From Liopterus haemorrhoidalis (lineage: Eukaryota; Arthropoda; Insecta; Coleoptera; Dytiscidae), in assembly GCA_963971575.1 (NCBI GenBank), contig OZ020622.1, positions 18,602,879 to 18,666,878 on the forward strand: a stretch of DNA of 64,000 nucleotides, read 5' to 3'. Positions 11,207 through 21,568 of this stretch are shown in pieces. The stretch's first letter is position 1, and each line of letters begins with the position of its first letter. The translations under genes were made by a program, and so were the position numbers. The notes under the pieces are model-generated. The model was not told where the DNA came from and did no database searches. It saw only the letters and a list, made by a program, of their open reading frames with translations.

Positions 11207-14156
11207 AGTAATCAGAGTTATACCTAATGAAGGACCATATATTGACACTAAATTAAGCGATCAAGATGTAGCAAACTTGTTAGCACCTGCACCAAGTGCA
11301 AATGAAATAAAACAAACATTTAATAATCAGATGCCAAAATTTCAAGAACATTCTGTGAAAGAAACCTCCACTCCAAACAATGAATTTTCAGAAATTTCAA
11401 TTCAAACAACTAAAACTGAGAATGACAAAAATTCAACAACGAAACAAATAACTGAACATTCTTCAACCAAAATTCCAGTACCACCAACAACGAAAAATTC
11501 AAGTTCTTTAGAATCTGAAGAGGACCCACCAAACGAATCATCAAGATATGTTGTTGTTTTACATAAAATTTTCAAAATGTTCGATCCAAATTTCAATAAA
11601 CCAAAATTCAGGGCAAACCAAGCTGAACAAAAAACTTCAACAAAGCCATGGACTCCAAGTCTTGATTGTTCAACTAAAGATGCAAACAAAAGTCCAAAAT
11701 ATTTAGACAAAAACGTTGGAGGAGAACCTAAATCAATAGATTCTAAAATTTCCCAAGTAGAAACGACAACAAAGCTTTGGACACCAAGTCTTGATAGATC
11801 TACTGAAGATCCTACAAACAAAATACCAAAATACTTGGACAAAATCGCTAAAGCAGTACATAAAGTATTAGAACCCAAAGCTGTCCAACCTGAAACAACT
11901 ACAAAACTTTGGACTCCAAGTCTAGACGAAAAAACAGAAGATCCTGCTAACAAAATCCCAAAATATTTAGAAAACGCTCAAGAAATTCCTAAACCATTAA
12001 ATCCCAAAGCTATTCAACCAGAGACAACAACCAAGCTTTGGACACCAACTCTAGATGAAACAACAAATTCCGCCAACAAAATTCCGAAACATTTATCAAG
12101 GAAACTACAGTCCTTCGACATACAAGATGAATTACAAGAACCAATAATACCCAAGCTTGATGCACAAGAAGAGCCTTCTACGTTATGGACACCAAGTCCA
12201 GATGAAGTTACAAAAGATCCTGTAATTAAACATCCAAGGTATGATGTTGAACTTATAGTGGAAGGGCCTGAGGTAATAGATAAATCATATGAACCACTAC
12301 AACCTAAAATTGCTCAACCAGAATCATCGTCAAAGGTGTGGACACCTAGCCTTGATGGATCTACAGAAGATCCAGCAAATAAAATTCCAAAATATTTAGC
12401 CAAAAACGCAAATGATTTACTTGAGTCTTCTAATGAAGAATATATGCAAATTCAGCCTAAAATCGCTCAACCAGAACCATCGTCAAAGATGTGGACACCA
12501 AGTCCTGATAAATCTACAGAAGATCCAGAAAATAAAATTCCAAAATATTTAGTCAAAAACGCAAATGATTTGCTCGAGCCTTCCGATGAAGTATATAAGC
12601 CAATACAACCTAAAATCGCCCATCTAAAACATCCAGAGCAACGGATACCAAGTCCTGATGAATCTGAAAATAAAATTCCAAAATATTTAGTCAAAAACGT
12701 AAATGATTTACTTGAGTCTTCAAATGAAGCATATAAACCACTCCAACCTAAAATTGCTGATCCAGAATCATCCTCAAAGCTTTGGACACCAAGTCCAGAT
12801 GAGTCTATAGAAGATCCAGCAAATAAAATTCGAAAATATTTATTAAAGCATCCACTACTCGAATCAAATGGAGCGTATAAACCATTACAACCTAAACTTG
12901 CTGATCAAGATGTTTCCTCAAAAATTTGGACTCCAAGTCATGATGAAGTAGAAGATCCTGCCAACAAAATTCCAAAATATTTAGTCAAAAGTGTAATGGA
13001 TATACCTGAACATTTTGATGAAGCTTATGAACCATTACAGCCTAAAATTGCACAACCAGAAGCTTCTTCAAAATTAGTTACTCCAAGCCATGAAACAGAA
13101 GATCCTGGAAATAAAATCCCTAAATATTTAAGAAGTTTGAAACAAGCACTCAATGATATAGATGAAGAATTAGAACCAGAAGTTAGAGGACAGAAACCAT
13201 CTAGATTATGGAACCCAAGTATTGACGATGATTCGGAAGTGCCTAAATATTTAAGTAGAAAATTACAAGCATTAGATGAAACTTATGATGAACAGGTGAT
13301 TATAAATGGTGCCAAAGATGTAAACGAAAACCAGAGATATAAAAGGTCCGTTGAAATGCCTCAAGGGGAACCTAAAATTGCTCAGCCTGAAACAACGAAA
13401 ATACCTCAATCAGGGGAAACAAAAACTATAGAAACAACAACAAAACTGTGGACTCCTAGTTTAGATAAAACAACAAATAAAACAAAAAGTCCAGTTCAAA
13501 ATTCCACACCAAACTCAGTAACAGAGAACCCAAATAAAACTAAAGAAAACCCTAAAACTTTACTCGGAAATATAACAAAAACTGTTAAGTTACCCGGATC
13601 CCCTAAAATACCTATTATTCTAAGTCCAAATGTACCAGATACTAAAGCTTCTTTTAAACCTACCTTTAATTACAATCTACCTTTCCTTGATCCAAAGTTT
13701 TGGGAAAATCTTGCTGCTCTTATATCTGGAAATATTAAAGTTGGTCTCCATGGAGATATGTCTAATGTAGCTTCTGGAAATGTTGAAACAAAAGGATCAT
13801 TTGGAATAAATGTAAATGGTTATGATGTTTCTGTTGGAGGAAAATTAGGAGCTTCTGGATCTTTAGGACAAGGTTTAACAAATACTGGTTCAGTAGGTGC
13901 TGGTGGTAAACTTAAATTCAAACCTTCTTGGACTTATGTAAAGTCTAACAACCAAGGTACCAGTTCCAGTTCTAGTTCTGGAGGAAGTTCTTATTCGTCT
14001 AGCAGTTCGGGAAGTTCCAATGGCAGTAGTGGAACTCTGTCAAATCTTTTCCAAGGATTGTTGAAGCCGATGAGGATTAAAGGAAATAGTCAAAATTGGG
14101 AGAAGATACAACCTGTTTTTAAACTTTTTGTTAACAAAGGAAATAATAACAACTAG
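11207..14156 (+). CDS. Secreted repeat-rich protein, exon 2
   Basis: Joined to exon 1 this gives a 1011-residue secreted protein. The acceptor is the AG of ttcttttttAG at 11205-11206. After about 70 residues of Thr/Ser/Lys-rich sequence come about a dozen degenerate repeats of 50-60 residues. Their cores are P-K-I-A-Q-P-E, K-L-W-T-P-S-L-D and E-D-P-A-N-K-I-P-K-Y-L, acidic and lysine-rich with few hydrophobics. A furin-like RYKR site lies at residues 739-742. The C-terminal 200 residues change character: a Gly-rich stretch (about VGLHGDMSNVASG to GGKLKF) and then a Ser/Gly run. No catalytic domain or cysteine framework is visible. I do not recognise the family; an extracellular structural, salivary, glue or cuticle-type role is a guess. 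The long open frame with in-frame repeats argues for a functional gene. Confidence 0.88.
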
Positions 14157-14207
14157 TTTTGAAAATAAGTTAAAATGTTATTGATAAAATAATGTAAAAT
14201 AGAATAG

Positions 14208-14213
14208 AATAAA
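14208..14213 (+). terminator. Polyadenylation signal AATAAA
   Basis: AATAAA lies 52 bp after the TAG stop of the secreted-protein gene and is followed by AT-rich sequence. It is the first canonical signal downstream. Confidence 0.7.
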
Positions 14214-14473
14214 GATTATTAAATTTATGTTTAAAATTTTTGTATTTTATAAATATATGTTACTGTTAAATTAAAAGAGTTGCTTTTTTAATATGTAGAG
14301 CGAATTATTTTGAAAAATATATCGTACCCTTTAAATTATTTAAAGAAATATATGGTGTACTTGTTCAACTTATTTATGTGTTCGATAAAATATTAATTGT
14401 TCTAAATATAATAACACCTCGCTTAAGGCTAGGTTAAACACCAATGAACAACACAAAAGATTACAGGTGTCAT

Positions 14474-14479
<6 letters not shown>

Positions 14480-14540
<61 letters not shown>

Positions 14541-15316
14541 TTTATTTCCTAGACCTTGCGTCGTTCAAGGTATTAACCATTACAAAAAATAAAACAATAA
14601 ATCCAAAAATAAATACATAACAATCCAATACAATTTACAATGTTTTTTCTCTTTTCTATCTTCTTGCTCCAATGTCCCTCTCCTTCTTCCTGTTCTCCTT
14701 CCTTCTTGCTTCCAGTTCTCTCGCCCATCTTTGATTTATTTTATTTCATTCTCTTCCTTTCCAACCATTTCTTCTCCCCTCCTCCTATCTCCCTTCCTTT
14801 CTCCCCATTTCTAGGTAACCTCATCCCCATTCTTTCCTTCCATTTCTCCCCTTCTTCCCACCGGGTCTCCTCCTTCTTTCCTTTACCCCTTCCTGTTATC
14901 CTTCCCCAATCCCCATCCTTCTTGCCTCTAATTCCCTCGCCCGCCTCTCACCCCTTCTTCCATCTTCGTGCAACAGGTCTAATGGGCTCCCCGTCCATAC
15001 TGTCATCTCTCTACACCTCTTCGCGAGGTGCTCTATATCTTCCTCCTCCTCCCCGCACACCCTGCATATCTTTTCCTCCTGATTCCTCCAATATCTATTT
15101 CCTCTTTCTTCATTCCCGCACCTTAGCCGCGCAATCCTCCTAACTCTCCCTCCTGACCTTCCTCTTTCTCCCTTCAAGTAGCTTGGTACCCCTATAGTTC
15201 TGACCTTCTTATATCTCCCTGCGCTCCTTGATTTGTCTATTCTGACTGTCCTTTCTTGCTCCCCCAGTTCCTTATCCCTCCTCCACAACTCCTCAAACGC
15301 GCTTATCCCGTCTTTT
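14480..15316 (-). mobile_element. 5'-truncated non-LTR retrotransposon, (TA)n tail
   Basis: An 837-bp insertion flanked by a perfect 13-bp duplication gtgtcatcttata (14467-14479 and 15317-15329). Its 3' end on the minus strand runs into a (TA)n tract at about 14480-14538, which serves as its tail. It encodes only the C-terminal part of a retrotransposon protein. Related copies lie at about 32320-32580, 49725-50205 and 56282-57385. Confidence 0.85.
14896..15288 (-). pseudogene. Non-LTR protein C-terminus with CCHC-like motif
   Basis: The 130-residue frame is rich in Arg and Glu and ends with C-R-V-C-GEEEEDIEHLAKRC, a CxxC..H..C motif like that near the C-terminus of several non-LTR proteins. 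It matches residues of the copy at 56563-57168 almost throughout (for example the RIDKSRSAGRYK and GVPSYLKGERGRSGG segments). No reverse transcriptase domain is left. Clade not determined; the same module is common in insect elements. Confidence 0.7.
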
Positions 15317-15958
15317 GTGTCATCTTATAAAACATCTTATAAAACTAACAATCTATACCAGTTATTTTTAAAGGGGGTCGTAAAAAATATTTGGGGCGTA
15401 AACAATTTTAATAAATAAATACATATTTTGCTAGTTGCTTTTTAACTTTTTTCAGCCTGTGCCAGAACAAATCAGCTGATGATGTGTTAGGCCAGACCCG
15501 ATTATAATTTCGTTAATATTGTCACGGGGTGAAGTCAAGAACGGAATCTTTTCTAAAAAATTTATTATATAATATTAATTTACATCAGAATACAATTGTT
15601 GGTCAAAATGGCTGCTGGTATGTTCATTTTAAATGAACATATTCCATGTGAAAATTTATTTATTCTTGTTCAATTTACCTTGTGCTGCCCTGGAACTAAT
15701 GCAGCAGTTGAAAGAGTTATTTCAATTGCTAATGATTTTTGGACAAGTGATTGAATGTTGATACTCTAGCTGCAGCACTTGCCGTAAAATTCAATATGAA
15801 GGATATTTCTTGTTCAGATATTACCAATATATTGTTAGAAGATGATACTTTGATAAAAAATATTCATTCGATTGATAAGTACTCATTTAAATAATAATTA
15901 ATAATTATAAGTTTTTTTCAACAAAGTTTTTATTTTACATTTATCATATTATAGTGTA
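15317..15958. other. Short gap before the HARBI1 relic, with hAT relic
   Basis: About 15317-15620 holds nothing I recognise beyond the target duplication. The hAT relic that follows is listed separately. Confidence 0.5.
15640..15895 (+). pseudogene. hAT transposase C-terminal relic
   Basis: Translation gives CCPGTNAAVERVISIANDFW, then a stop codon, then AAALAVKFNMKDISC. The 'PGTNA.VER..S..N..W' pattern is the hATC dimerisation region. The reading frame is interrupted by TGA right after 'FWTSD'. No element ends were identified, so this is an isolated remnant. Confidence 0.65.
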
Positions 15959-16373
15959 TTATTGTTGTAAAGAATAAAATGAAAAAAACAATTTTTTTAC
16001 GATATTTCCTTGTGTCCTCCTTTTCATTGTAAAAAAGTTGGTCACCTTACCATTTATAATGTCATTTTCAAGTTGATCCTGAATTACAAGGTCAATAGGA
16101 GGTTCTCCCTTATGGGCATAACGAGCAATGTTGTGCATAACAGTACAGGCGAAAATTACAACCTGAATTGTGGGTAACTTTAGGCGCATTCTCAACGCTA
16201 ATGTAGGGAATCGCCTTTTCATGACTTCAAATAATATTTCGACCACATTTCTCATCAGGATCTGAGCATTTTGGTACCGATGTTCTTCAGGACGCACAGA
16301 ATTAGCATGTTTTCACAAGCACAGAATCTAAGCGTTAAAAGAAATTGGTTCACTGAGGTCAAGGCATCATATA

Positions 16374-17656
16374 CCAGGTCTACAAGTATGAAATGCGTTT
16401 TTTTTTTTTTAAATAAAACATATTAAACTCAAAAGAACAGTAAAAGTTTATTTATTCAAAGTATGCTCCATTAGAAGTTATACATTTTTCTCATCTTTCA
16501 AGCAATTTTTGAATACCTCGCCAGTAGAACTCTTCCCCTTTCCCCGCAAACCATTCATCTAGCCATTCTTTCACATTTTCATATGGACAAAAGTGCTGCT
16601 CGGCAAGTGCGTGACCCATCGATGCGAACAGTGATAATCTGAAGGGGCCAAGTCTGGTGAGTAAGCGGCATGGGGTAGCACTTCCCACTTGAGTGCCTCC
16701 AATGTGTTGCAAACTGCTTTGCCTTATGTGATGGAGCGTTATCGTGAAAAAATATTATCTTGTGCTGTATTCTTTCGTATTCTGATCGTTTTATGAGCAG
16801 CGAATGGTTCAATTCGATCAGTTGTTGTTGGTAGCGTTGGGTATTAACTGTTTCACTAGGTTTTAACAATTCATAATAGACCACATCCTTTTGGCCCCAC
16901 CAAGTACAGAGCATTGTCTTTTTGCCAAAGCGATTCGATCTTGCAGTTGATGTGGATGGTAAGCATGGGTTCACCCAACACTTTTTGCGAAAGGGATTTT
17001 CAAAATAAATCCATTTTTCATCGCCAATGATACGATGCAAAAAAGACTTTCGTTTGTATCGTGCAAGCTATATTCCACAAGTGTTTTTGCATTTTTCCAT
17101 CTGCCTCTCATTCAATGCATGTGGAACCCATCTGCCGACTTTCTGGATCTTACCCATCTCTCGTAGGCGATTGGAAACAGCTTGTTGACTAACGCCTAAC
17201 TGCTCTGCTAGTTGTTTTTGTGATTGACTATTGTTTTCCTGTAGCAATGTTTCCAATTTTGTATCTTCATATTTTTTTGGAGGTTTTCCATGTTCTTTGT
17301 CTGTAAGATCAAAGTCACCACTTTTGAAACGCCGCAACCATCGTTCACACGTATCTTGCGATGGAGCATATTCACCATAAGCTTCTCGAAGCAGTCGGTA
17401 TGATTCAGCAGCAGTTTTTTTCAAATGAAAACAAAACAGTAGTACTGTCCGCGAATGCTCTTTATTTGGCACAAAATTTGACATTTTTAACACAGTAAAA
17501 CAAAACTATATGATAACTTTTCAAATTATAGCCTATACGCATTTGACACTTAATGATAACTTAACAAAACGCCATATGTGTTGAAACTTTGAACTATACA
17601 CTCTGTTTGCGCGGCAAGTTTGAAAAAAAATCCGCATTTCATACTTGTAGACCTGG
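16374..17656 (-). mobile_element. mariner element, complete ends, dead gene
   Basis: Perfect 24-bp inverted termini CCAGGTCTACAAGTATGAAA..., flanked by TA duplications (16372-16373, 17657-17658). Total length 1,283 bp, normal for mariner. The transposase relic lies on the minus strand inside. Confidence 0.93.
16452..17493 (-). pseudogene. mariner transposase, DD34D type, inactivated
   Basis: The protein begins MLKMSNFVPNKEHSRTVLLF at 17493. It carries paired helix-turn-helix segments and then GRWVPHALNERQ. The catalytic blocks GDEKW, HDNAPSH and SPDLAPSDYH can all be read. Lesions seen are an amber codon replacing Leu after 'NTCGI', two frameshifts (just after HDNAPSHKAK, and near SDYH), and a TGA replacing Trp close to the end (LLER-stop-EKCITSNGAYFE). 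The overall sequence resembles the mellifera/Mboumar-type mariners of insects. It cannot make a working transposase. The element termini are intact, so it might still be mobilised in trans. Confidence 0.9.
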
Positions 17657-17880
17657 TATATCTGTTGGAAACTCTATTAGATGTCCTGTTTGATCGTGCA
17701 AAAGAGCTACAGTGGCTTTTTTTAGTAGAAATCATAAAAAAAAGTCATCTTTGTTCCAAACTTCGAAATTATTTGGCCTACGCCGAATTCGAATTTCCCG
17801 TCGCGTTTTATTTATCAATTCTTCTAATATTTTATTATCTGAATTGCTATTAATATGAATTCTGCGGTTAACCATTTTAT

Positions 17881-18892
17881 AACTAGGATTATGCTATTAA
17901 AATTCCACGTTGTTAACTTGACATTTTGAAACTTTTTCACTTGTTAATCCCTGTTTAGATCTAACTTTCAGCTGACAACCGCCTCAAAGCAGTTGTTACC
18001 TACAGCCAGTTAACAGTCAAAGTAACTGTAAACTGAAAATTGTAATACGATATATATCATTAACTGGCAGCTAACTTTGACAGTGACTGTTAACAGTCGA
18101 TTGTGAAACCGGGCATTAGAGTGTAATGCCGGCCTAAATATCAAGTTAAAATTACTTTATGTTTATTTTTGCAGTAATCAAAAAATTTGTAATCAGTGAT
18201 TTTTTTAGGGTTTTGGAAGTATGACCAAAATATTTTTATAATGTCACTCATGTGTATGTCTGTACGGTAGAAATTGTGGCCAAAGGGATATAAATTTAAT
18301 TTAATTAATGTAATTTTTTATTAATTACCCACTGGTGCTAAAATACATGTAAACAAATTATAAAATAAACAATATGATTGAATTTAATTCCATGCTGACG
18401 CATTATCTTTAATATCCTAATTTTTACGACTTTTTAAATGAGGTTCATAAAGATAATTTTATCAATATTGAAATATTCATTGATATGTGTTTTAGCATGC
18501 AATTTAGATCAATTTCCTAGGCATTAAAAATAAATAAAACGCAAAATAATAATAAGTTTAAACAGGGTTGGGTAAGAGCTAACGCCAACGCCAGTTTTTT
18601 TACCAGTGTGGTTTTTAGTCGGACCGGACGAACAAGTGGTGGAGATAATTTTGTCCGCCGACGACCGTTAACTATCTGCAAATCATGTAAACATATCATG
18701 GATTTTAACTTTTTATTCTTATCTATTTTGACGATCGATTGGCATATCTATAATAGTTAAAAATCGCTAGCCTGCACATAAGCTACAATAATGATCCAAA
18801 TGTTATTTTGCGGGTTTGATTTGTTCGTAGTGTTCGAGGCACCAATATTTTATATATCTATCTACCTATATTTATATATATATATATATATT
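17881..18892. other. Gene-free; Harbinger-like terminus and family A scrap
   Basis: Near 17985-18120 are repeated 'taactg/cagtta' blocks ending in 'gtgaaaccgggcatta', like a Harbinger terminus; it probably is the 5' end of the HARBI1 relic's element, whose other end I did not find. About 18207-18290 is a degraded family A start ('agggttttggaagtatgacc'). Confidence 0.45.
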
Positions 18893-18894
18893 AA

Positions 18895-19080
18895 TAAAAA
18901 ATGTATTTTATGAATAACAAGACATGATTTTATTGATCAACTAATACGTCTCGCACATCATATGATATATTTTCTACTATTCTATTTACATTAAAACAAT
19001 ATGCCTAAGCAACGATATAGCACACCAAGATCGTTAATAAGGGTAAATGTTGCATAATTATATTTTCGCTAACACAGCCA
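18895..19080 (+). repeat. Short dispersed repeat F, copy 1
   Basis: About 150-180 bp, beginning 'ttttatgaataa.aagacat', matches 21305-21450 almost base for base, apart from a ~35-bp segment missing from the second copy. Both copies adjoin (TA)n tracts. Class unknown. Confidence 0.7.
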
Positions 19081-19337
19081 GACTGACACGCGGAACGTTC
19101 TCGAGATGCAACTGTATTCTTCACACCATGAACAGCATTGTTGTTATCAGCAACAGCAACCTCCATATCACCAGTGGTCTGCTCCATACCAACAACAGCA
19201 TCCTGCATACCATGGAGATCCATTCTTGAGCTGGTCCACCATTCATCTTCTACTGCATCTTGAAAGTTTTCACCTAATTCATAATCTGTAAATAAAGCAA
19301 TTTGGGCGCAGAATTGATCTTTCACAAAATCAACCAT
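19005..19337 (-). CDS. Unclassified 110-residue open frame
   Basis: The frame starts MVDFVKDQFCAQIALFTDYE and is acidic, with DAVEDEWW and VADNNNAVHGVKN segments. It overlaps a Gln/His-rich frame on the plus strand (around 19106-19291), so base composition alone could keep it open. It partly overlaps repeat F at its 3' end. I do not recognise it. It could be part of an unknown element or chance. Confidence 0.2.
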   Translation of the reverse strand: MVDFVKDQFCAQIALFTDYELGENFQDAVEDEWWTSSRMDLHGMQDAVVGMEQTTGDMEVAVADNNNAVHGVKNTVASRERSACQSGCVSENIIMQHLPLLTILVCYIVA

Positions 19338-19439
19338 GCACCAATATCAATTAGTTAAAATGAATATTTACTTAAAACAAAACCTTCCAGAAGCAAAGTA
19401 TAAATTGTGATCTGAAAGTTTAGAGACTTCTTGTTATCA

Positions 19440-19770
19440 TTTCATTTTTCTACCACGAACTCAGTGACTAGATCAACAAGCTCAGATACTATCAGTAACT
19501 ATCTATAAGTGTCCTTCATTACAGATTGTCTACAGTACAACAAGCTCAAAGACCGTCTATTCGTTTCTGCACATACAGTGCTTTATCATCTGCCACCATG
19601 GTTACAGATCTATTACCGGAATAATGCCACTGGCAGCGGCTTGTCTGCGGTACTCAACAAGCTTTCAACTCTCATCTCATTATCTATTCCAGTGATCTGT
19701 CGTTTGTCCTTTCCAATAATCGCTCAAATTCAAAACTCAAATCTCGCATCCAGATCTTAATTATCAAATC
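19440..19770 (+). repeat. Dispersed repeat E, copy 1
   Basis: Shares 'caacaagctcag', 'cattacag.ttgtctacagta' and a second 'caacaagct' with the reverse complement of about 31156-31425. Downstream (19755-19870) is a run of degenerate 'aaatctcaaatatc' units. Confidence 0.55.
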
Positions 19771-20390
19771 TCAAATATCAAATATCAAAACCAAAATCTC
19801 ATATTTTATGTCTCAAGTCTTAAAACTCAATTATTAAAATCTCAAATATTAAATCTCAAATATAATTTTTACTCATTATGGCTAATACGCGCCATATGAT
19901 TTAACCAAAACAATAAAATGCCTCTTACCATTTTAGTCATCATCAATACCAGTTACCTTCATACAATGTGTTTGTTAATTACAAAGCAACGCTCGTTCAT
20001 CCTAACAATTTTTAGAGATCTGCTTTAGATAATTAATCCTGATGTTCTTAGTGTTAAGATTCTGCATTTTTCAAACAAATGTCACATTTCAAATTTATTC
20101 CAATAAGTGTATAGAAACCAATTGAAGTGTTTTTTGACAAAATAACTCAAAATTCGCTAATCTATTATCTAGCTCATAATTCATACTACCTTTATATGAT
20201 TCTCAATCGTCACCTTTAACTTAAAACAAAATAACTTAAACCTTTACAATAGCTTTTGCAATATTATTCGACAATTTCTTTACAACAATGTATTGTTGCA
20301 TTAAAACATATTTTTAATATTTCACTTATAGTCTTCTATTTTAATTTTCTTGTGGGTGATAGGATCTGATAGGTCAAATATTAATAAAAA
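19771..20390. other. AT-rich gene-free stretch
   Basis: It begins with short 'tctcaaatat' simple repeats and continues as AT-rich sequence. No feature recognised. Confidence 0.5.
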
Positions 20391-21304
20391 ATTGATGTGA
20401 AGTGTGAATATTCACACATTTCAGGGTTTCGCAGGTATATAATAAGTGAAGGCGGTATGCTGAGTGTGTAGGACAAATTTTACTTTGTAGTAATCACGGC
20501 AAAATGAACGATATTTTTAAAATAATTTATCGTCTGTTAATCATATAATAAGACTGGTTATTAAATTTACTAGAATTATTAATTACTAGAAAAATATAAC
20601 TAGAATTTTGACAAAATAATTTCAACATAATAAAAATCCAAAAAAAAAACAGAAAAAATAAAATTCACTCCGTACTCGAACTCGAAACCCTTCGTTTCCA
20701 ACGCATTTTAGCTTACGACACCAGTGCACTAACCCATTACGCTATCGCACGCCTTGCATGTGAGTGTCTTACATTGGTATAACTTTTGTACTTTGTGAAC
20801 CAAAAACCACAAAAAATGCGTTATTTTCCGAAAACATAATCTGATCAAAAATTCCTGTTGTACTATTTCGGTTCACACCAATATACATTACTTAGAATTT
20901 TTTTAGATTTTTAGTTTAAACCATCTGGGCTACAGGTGTGGGACAAAAATTTTTTTTTAACAATTTTGGCAAAAAAATGCATCAAAATAATTTATTTTGC
21001 AAAAATAAAAATTTGATCGTTAATCCATGTACTAAGGGCTTTCATTTGATACCCTAACCAAAATTTAAAAAAATATTTTTGTTTTCGATGATCACATATT
21101 TGTTTATATTTTTAGGGGGGTATGTTTTTTAGATGTTTTAGTATTTTTCCTATGTGCGAGTCAAAGAGTTGTATAAGCATGCCAAATTTCAACTCTCTAG
21201 GTTTAGCCGTTTGGCTACAATTTTTACCGAACAGACAGACAGACAGACAGACGACAAAATGACGGTATAAGGGTTTTTTGGTCATACCTACAAAACCCTA
21301 AAAA
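20391..21304 (-). repeat. Family A repeat, copy A1 (short form)
   Basis: About 0.91 kb. One end holds 'gatgtgaagtgtgaatattc' with a perfect palindrome GTGTGAATATTCACAC at 20402-20417, then 'agggtttcgcaggtat'. The other end, read inward, has 'agggttttgtaggtatgacc' and a (GTCT)n core. The two 'aggg' blocks are sub-terminal inverted repeats. A tRNA-like module lies inside at about 20670-20752. No protein frame. The layout recalls non-autonomous Helentron/HINE elements, which is an inference. Confidence 0.75.
20670..20752 (-). ncRNA. tRNA-Thr-like module inside family A copy A1
   Basis: Read on the minus strand it has an A-box-like TAGCGTAATGGGTTAGTGC (20726-20744) and a B-box-like AGTTCGAGTAC (20672-20682). 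Between them GCACTGGTGTCGTAAGC resembles a tRNA-Thr anticodon arm with a CGT anticodon. The acceptor stem does not close and there is a long variable region, so it is a tRNA-derived promoter-like module, not a working tRNA. Confidence 0.55.
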
Positions 21305-21448
21305 GGTATTTTATGAATAATAAGACATAATTTTATTGATCAACTAATACGTGTCGCACATCATATGATATATTTTCTACTATTCTATTTACATAAAAAC
21401 AATATGCCTTAGCAACGATATAGCAATTATAATTATATTTTCGCTAAC

Positions 21449-21450
<2 letters not shown>
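21305..21450 (+). repeat. Short dispersed repeat F, copy 2
   Basis: Near-identical to 18895-19075. It abuts the end of family A copy A1 on one side and a (TA)n tract (21451-21480) on the other. Confidence 0.7.

Positions 21451-21480
<30 letters not shown>
21451..21480. repeat. (TA)n microsatellite at the Penelope border
   Basis: Perfect TA dinucleotides run into the left end of the Penelope-like pair. A second (TA)n tract is found 35 bp beyond the right end (about 29866-29890). Confidence 0.85.
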
Positions 21481-21482
<2 letters not shown>

Positions 21483-21547
21483 TTAATTTAGTCGGGATAA
21501 AGAAGATAGTGTCGTGAATAACCCACATTTATTTCATAAGGCCTATA

Positions 21548-21568
21548 TTTCGCCAACAGTTCGTTAGC
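21548..21568 (-). other. Hammerhead-like stem II block, left Penelope arm
   Basis: Mirror of 29741-29761: stem GCTAAC/GTTGGC, loop gaact, then GAAA. The usual CTGANGA core is not intact (cttgaataaa), so it would be a decayed motif at best. Confidence 0.3.

Larger units (their letters stand above)
15959..17880 (-). pseudogene. HARBI1-like transposase relic split by mariner
   Basis: The 3' part (15959-16373) encodes QNAQILMRNVVEILFEVMKR and VVIFACTVMHNIA, the C-terminal end of HARBI1-type DDE transposases. The 5' part (17659-17876, minus strand) opens with MVNRRIHINSNSD and includes RRRPNNFEVWNKDDFFF, a typical N-terminal start. The two sides of the mariner read ...ARSNRTSNRVS and then SVNQFLLTLRFC, consecutive in the family, so the mariner landed in the gene. 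Most of the central catalytic region is missing between SVNQFLLTLRFC and the C-terminal block, showing an internal deletion as well. Degenerate, not functional. Confidence 0.7.

Noticed and set aside
11402..11953. Long minus-strand frame opposite exon 2
   Set aside because: It mirrors the repeats of the real plus-strand protein; no signal, start context or known domain.
14640..15143. Plus-strand Pro/Ser-rich frame with hydrophobic start as a secreted protein
   Set aside because: It is the antisense of an Arg/Glu/Gly-rich retrotransposon protein, which automatically gives Ser/Pro/Leu-rich text.
20670..20752. A genuine host tRNA-Thr gene
   Set aside because: A and B boxes are present but the acceptor stem does not close, the variable region is too long, and the same module recurs in other copies of the repeat.
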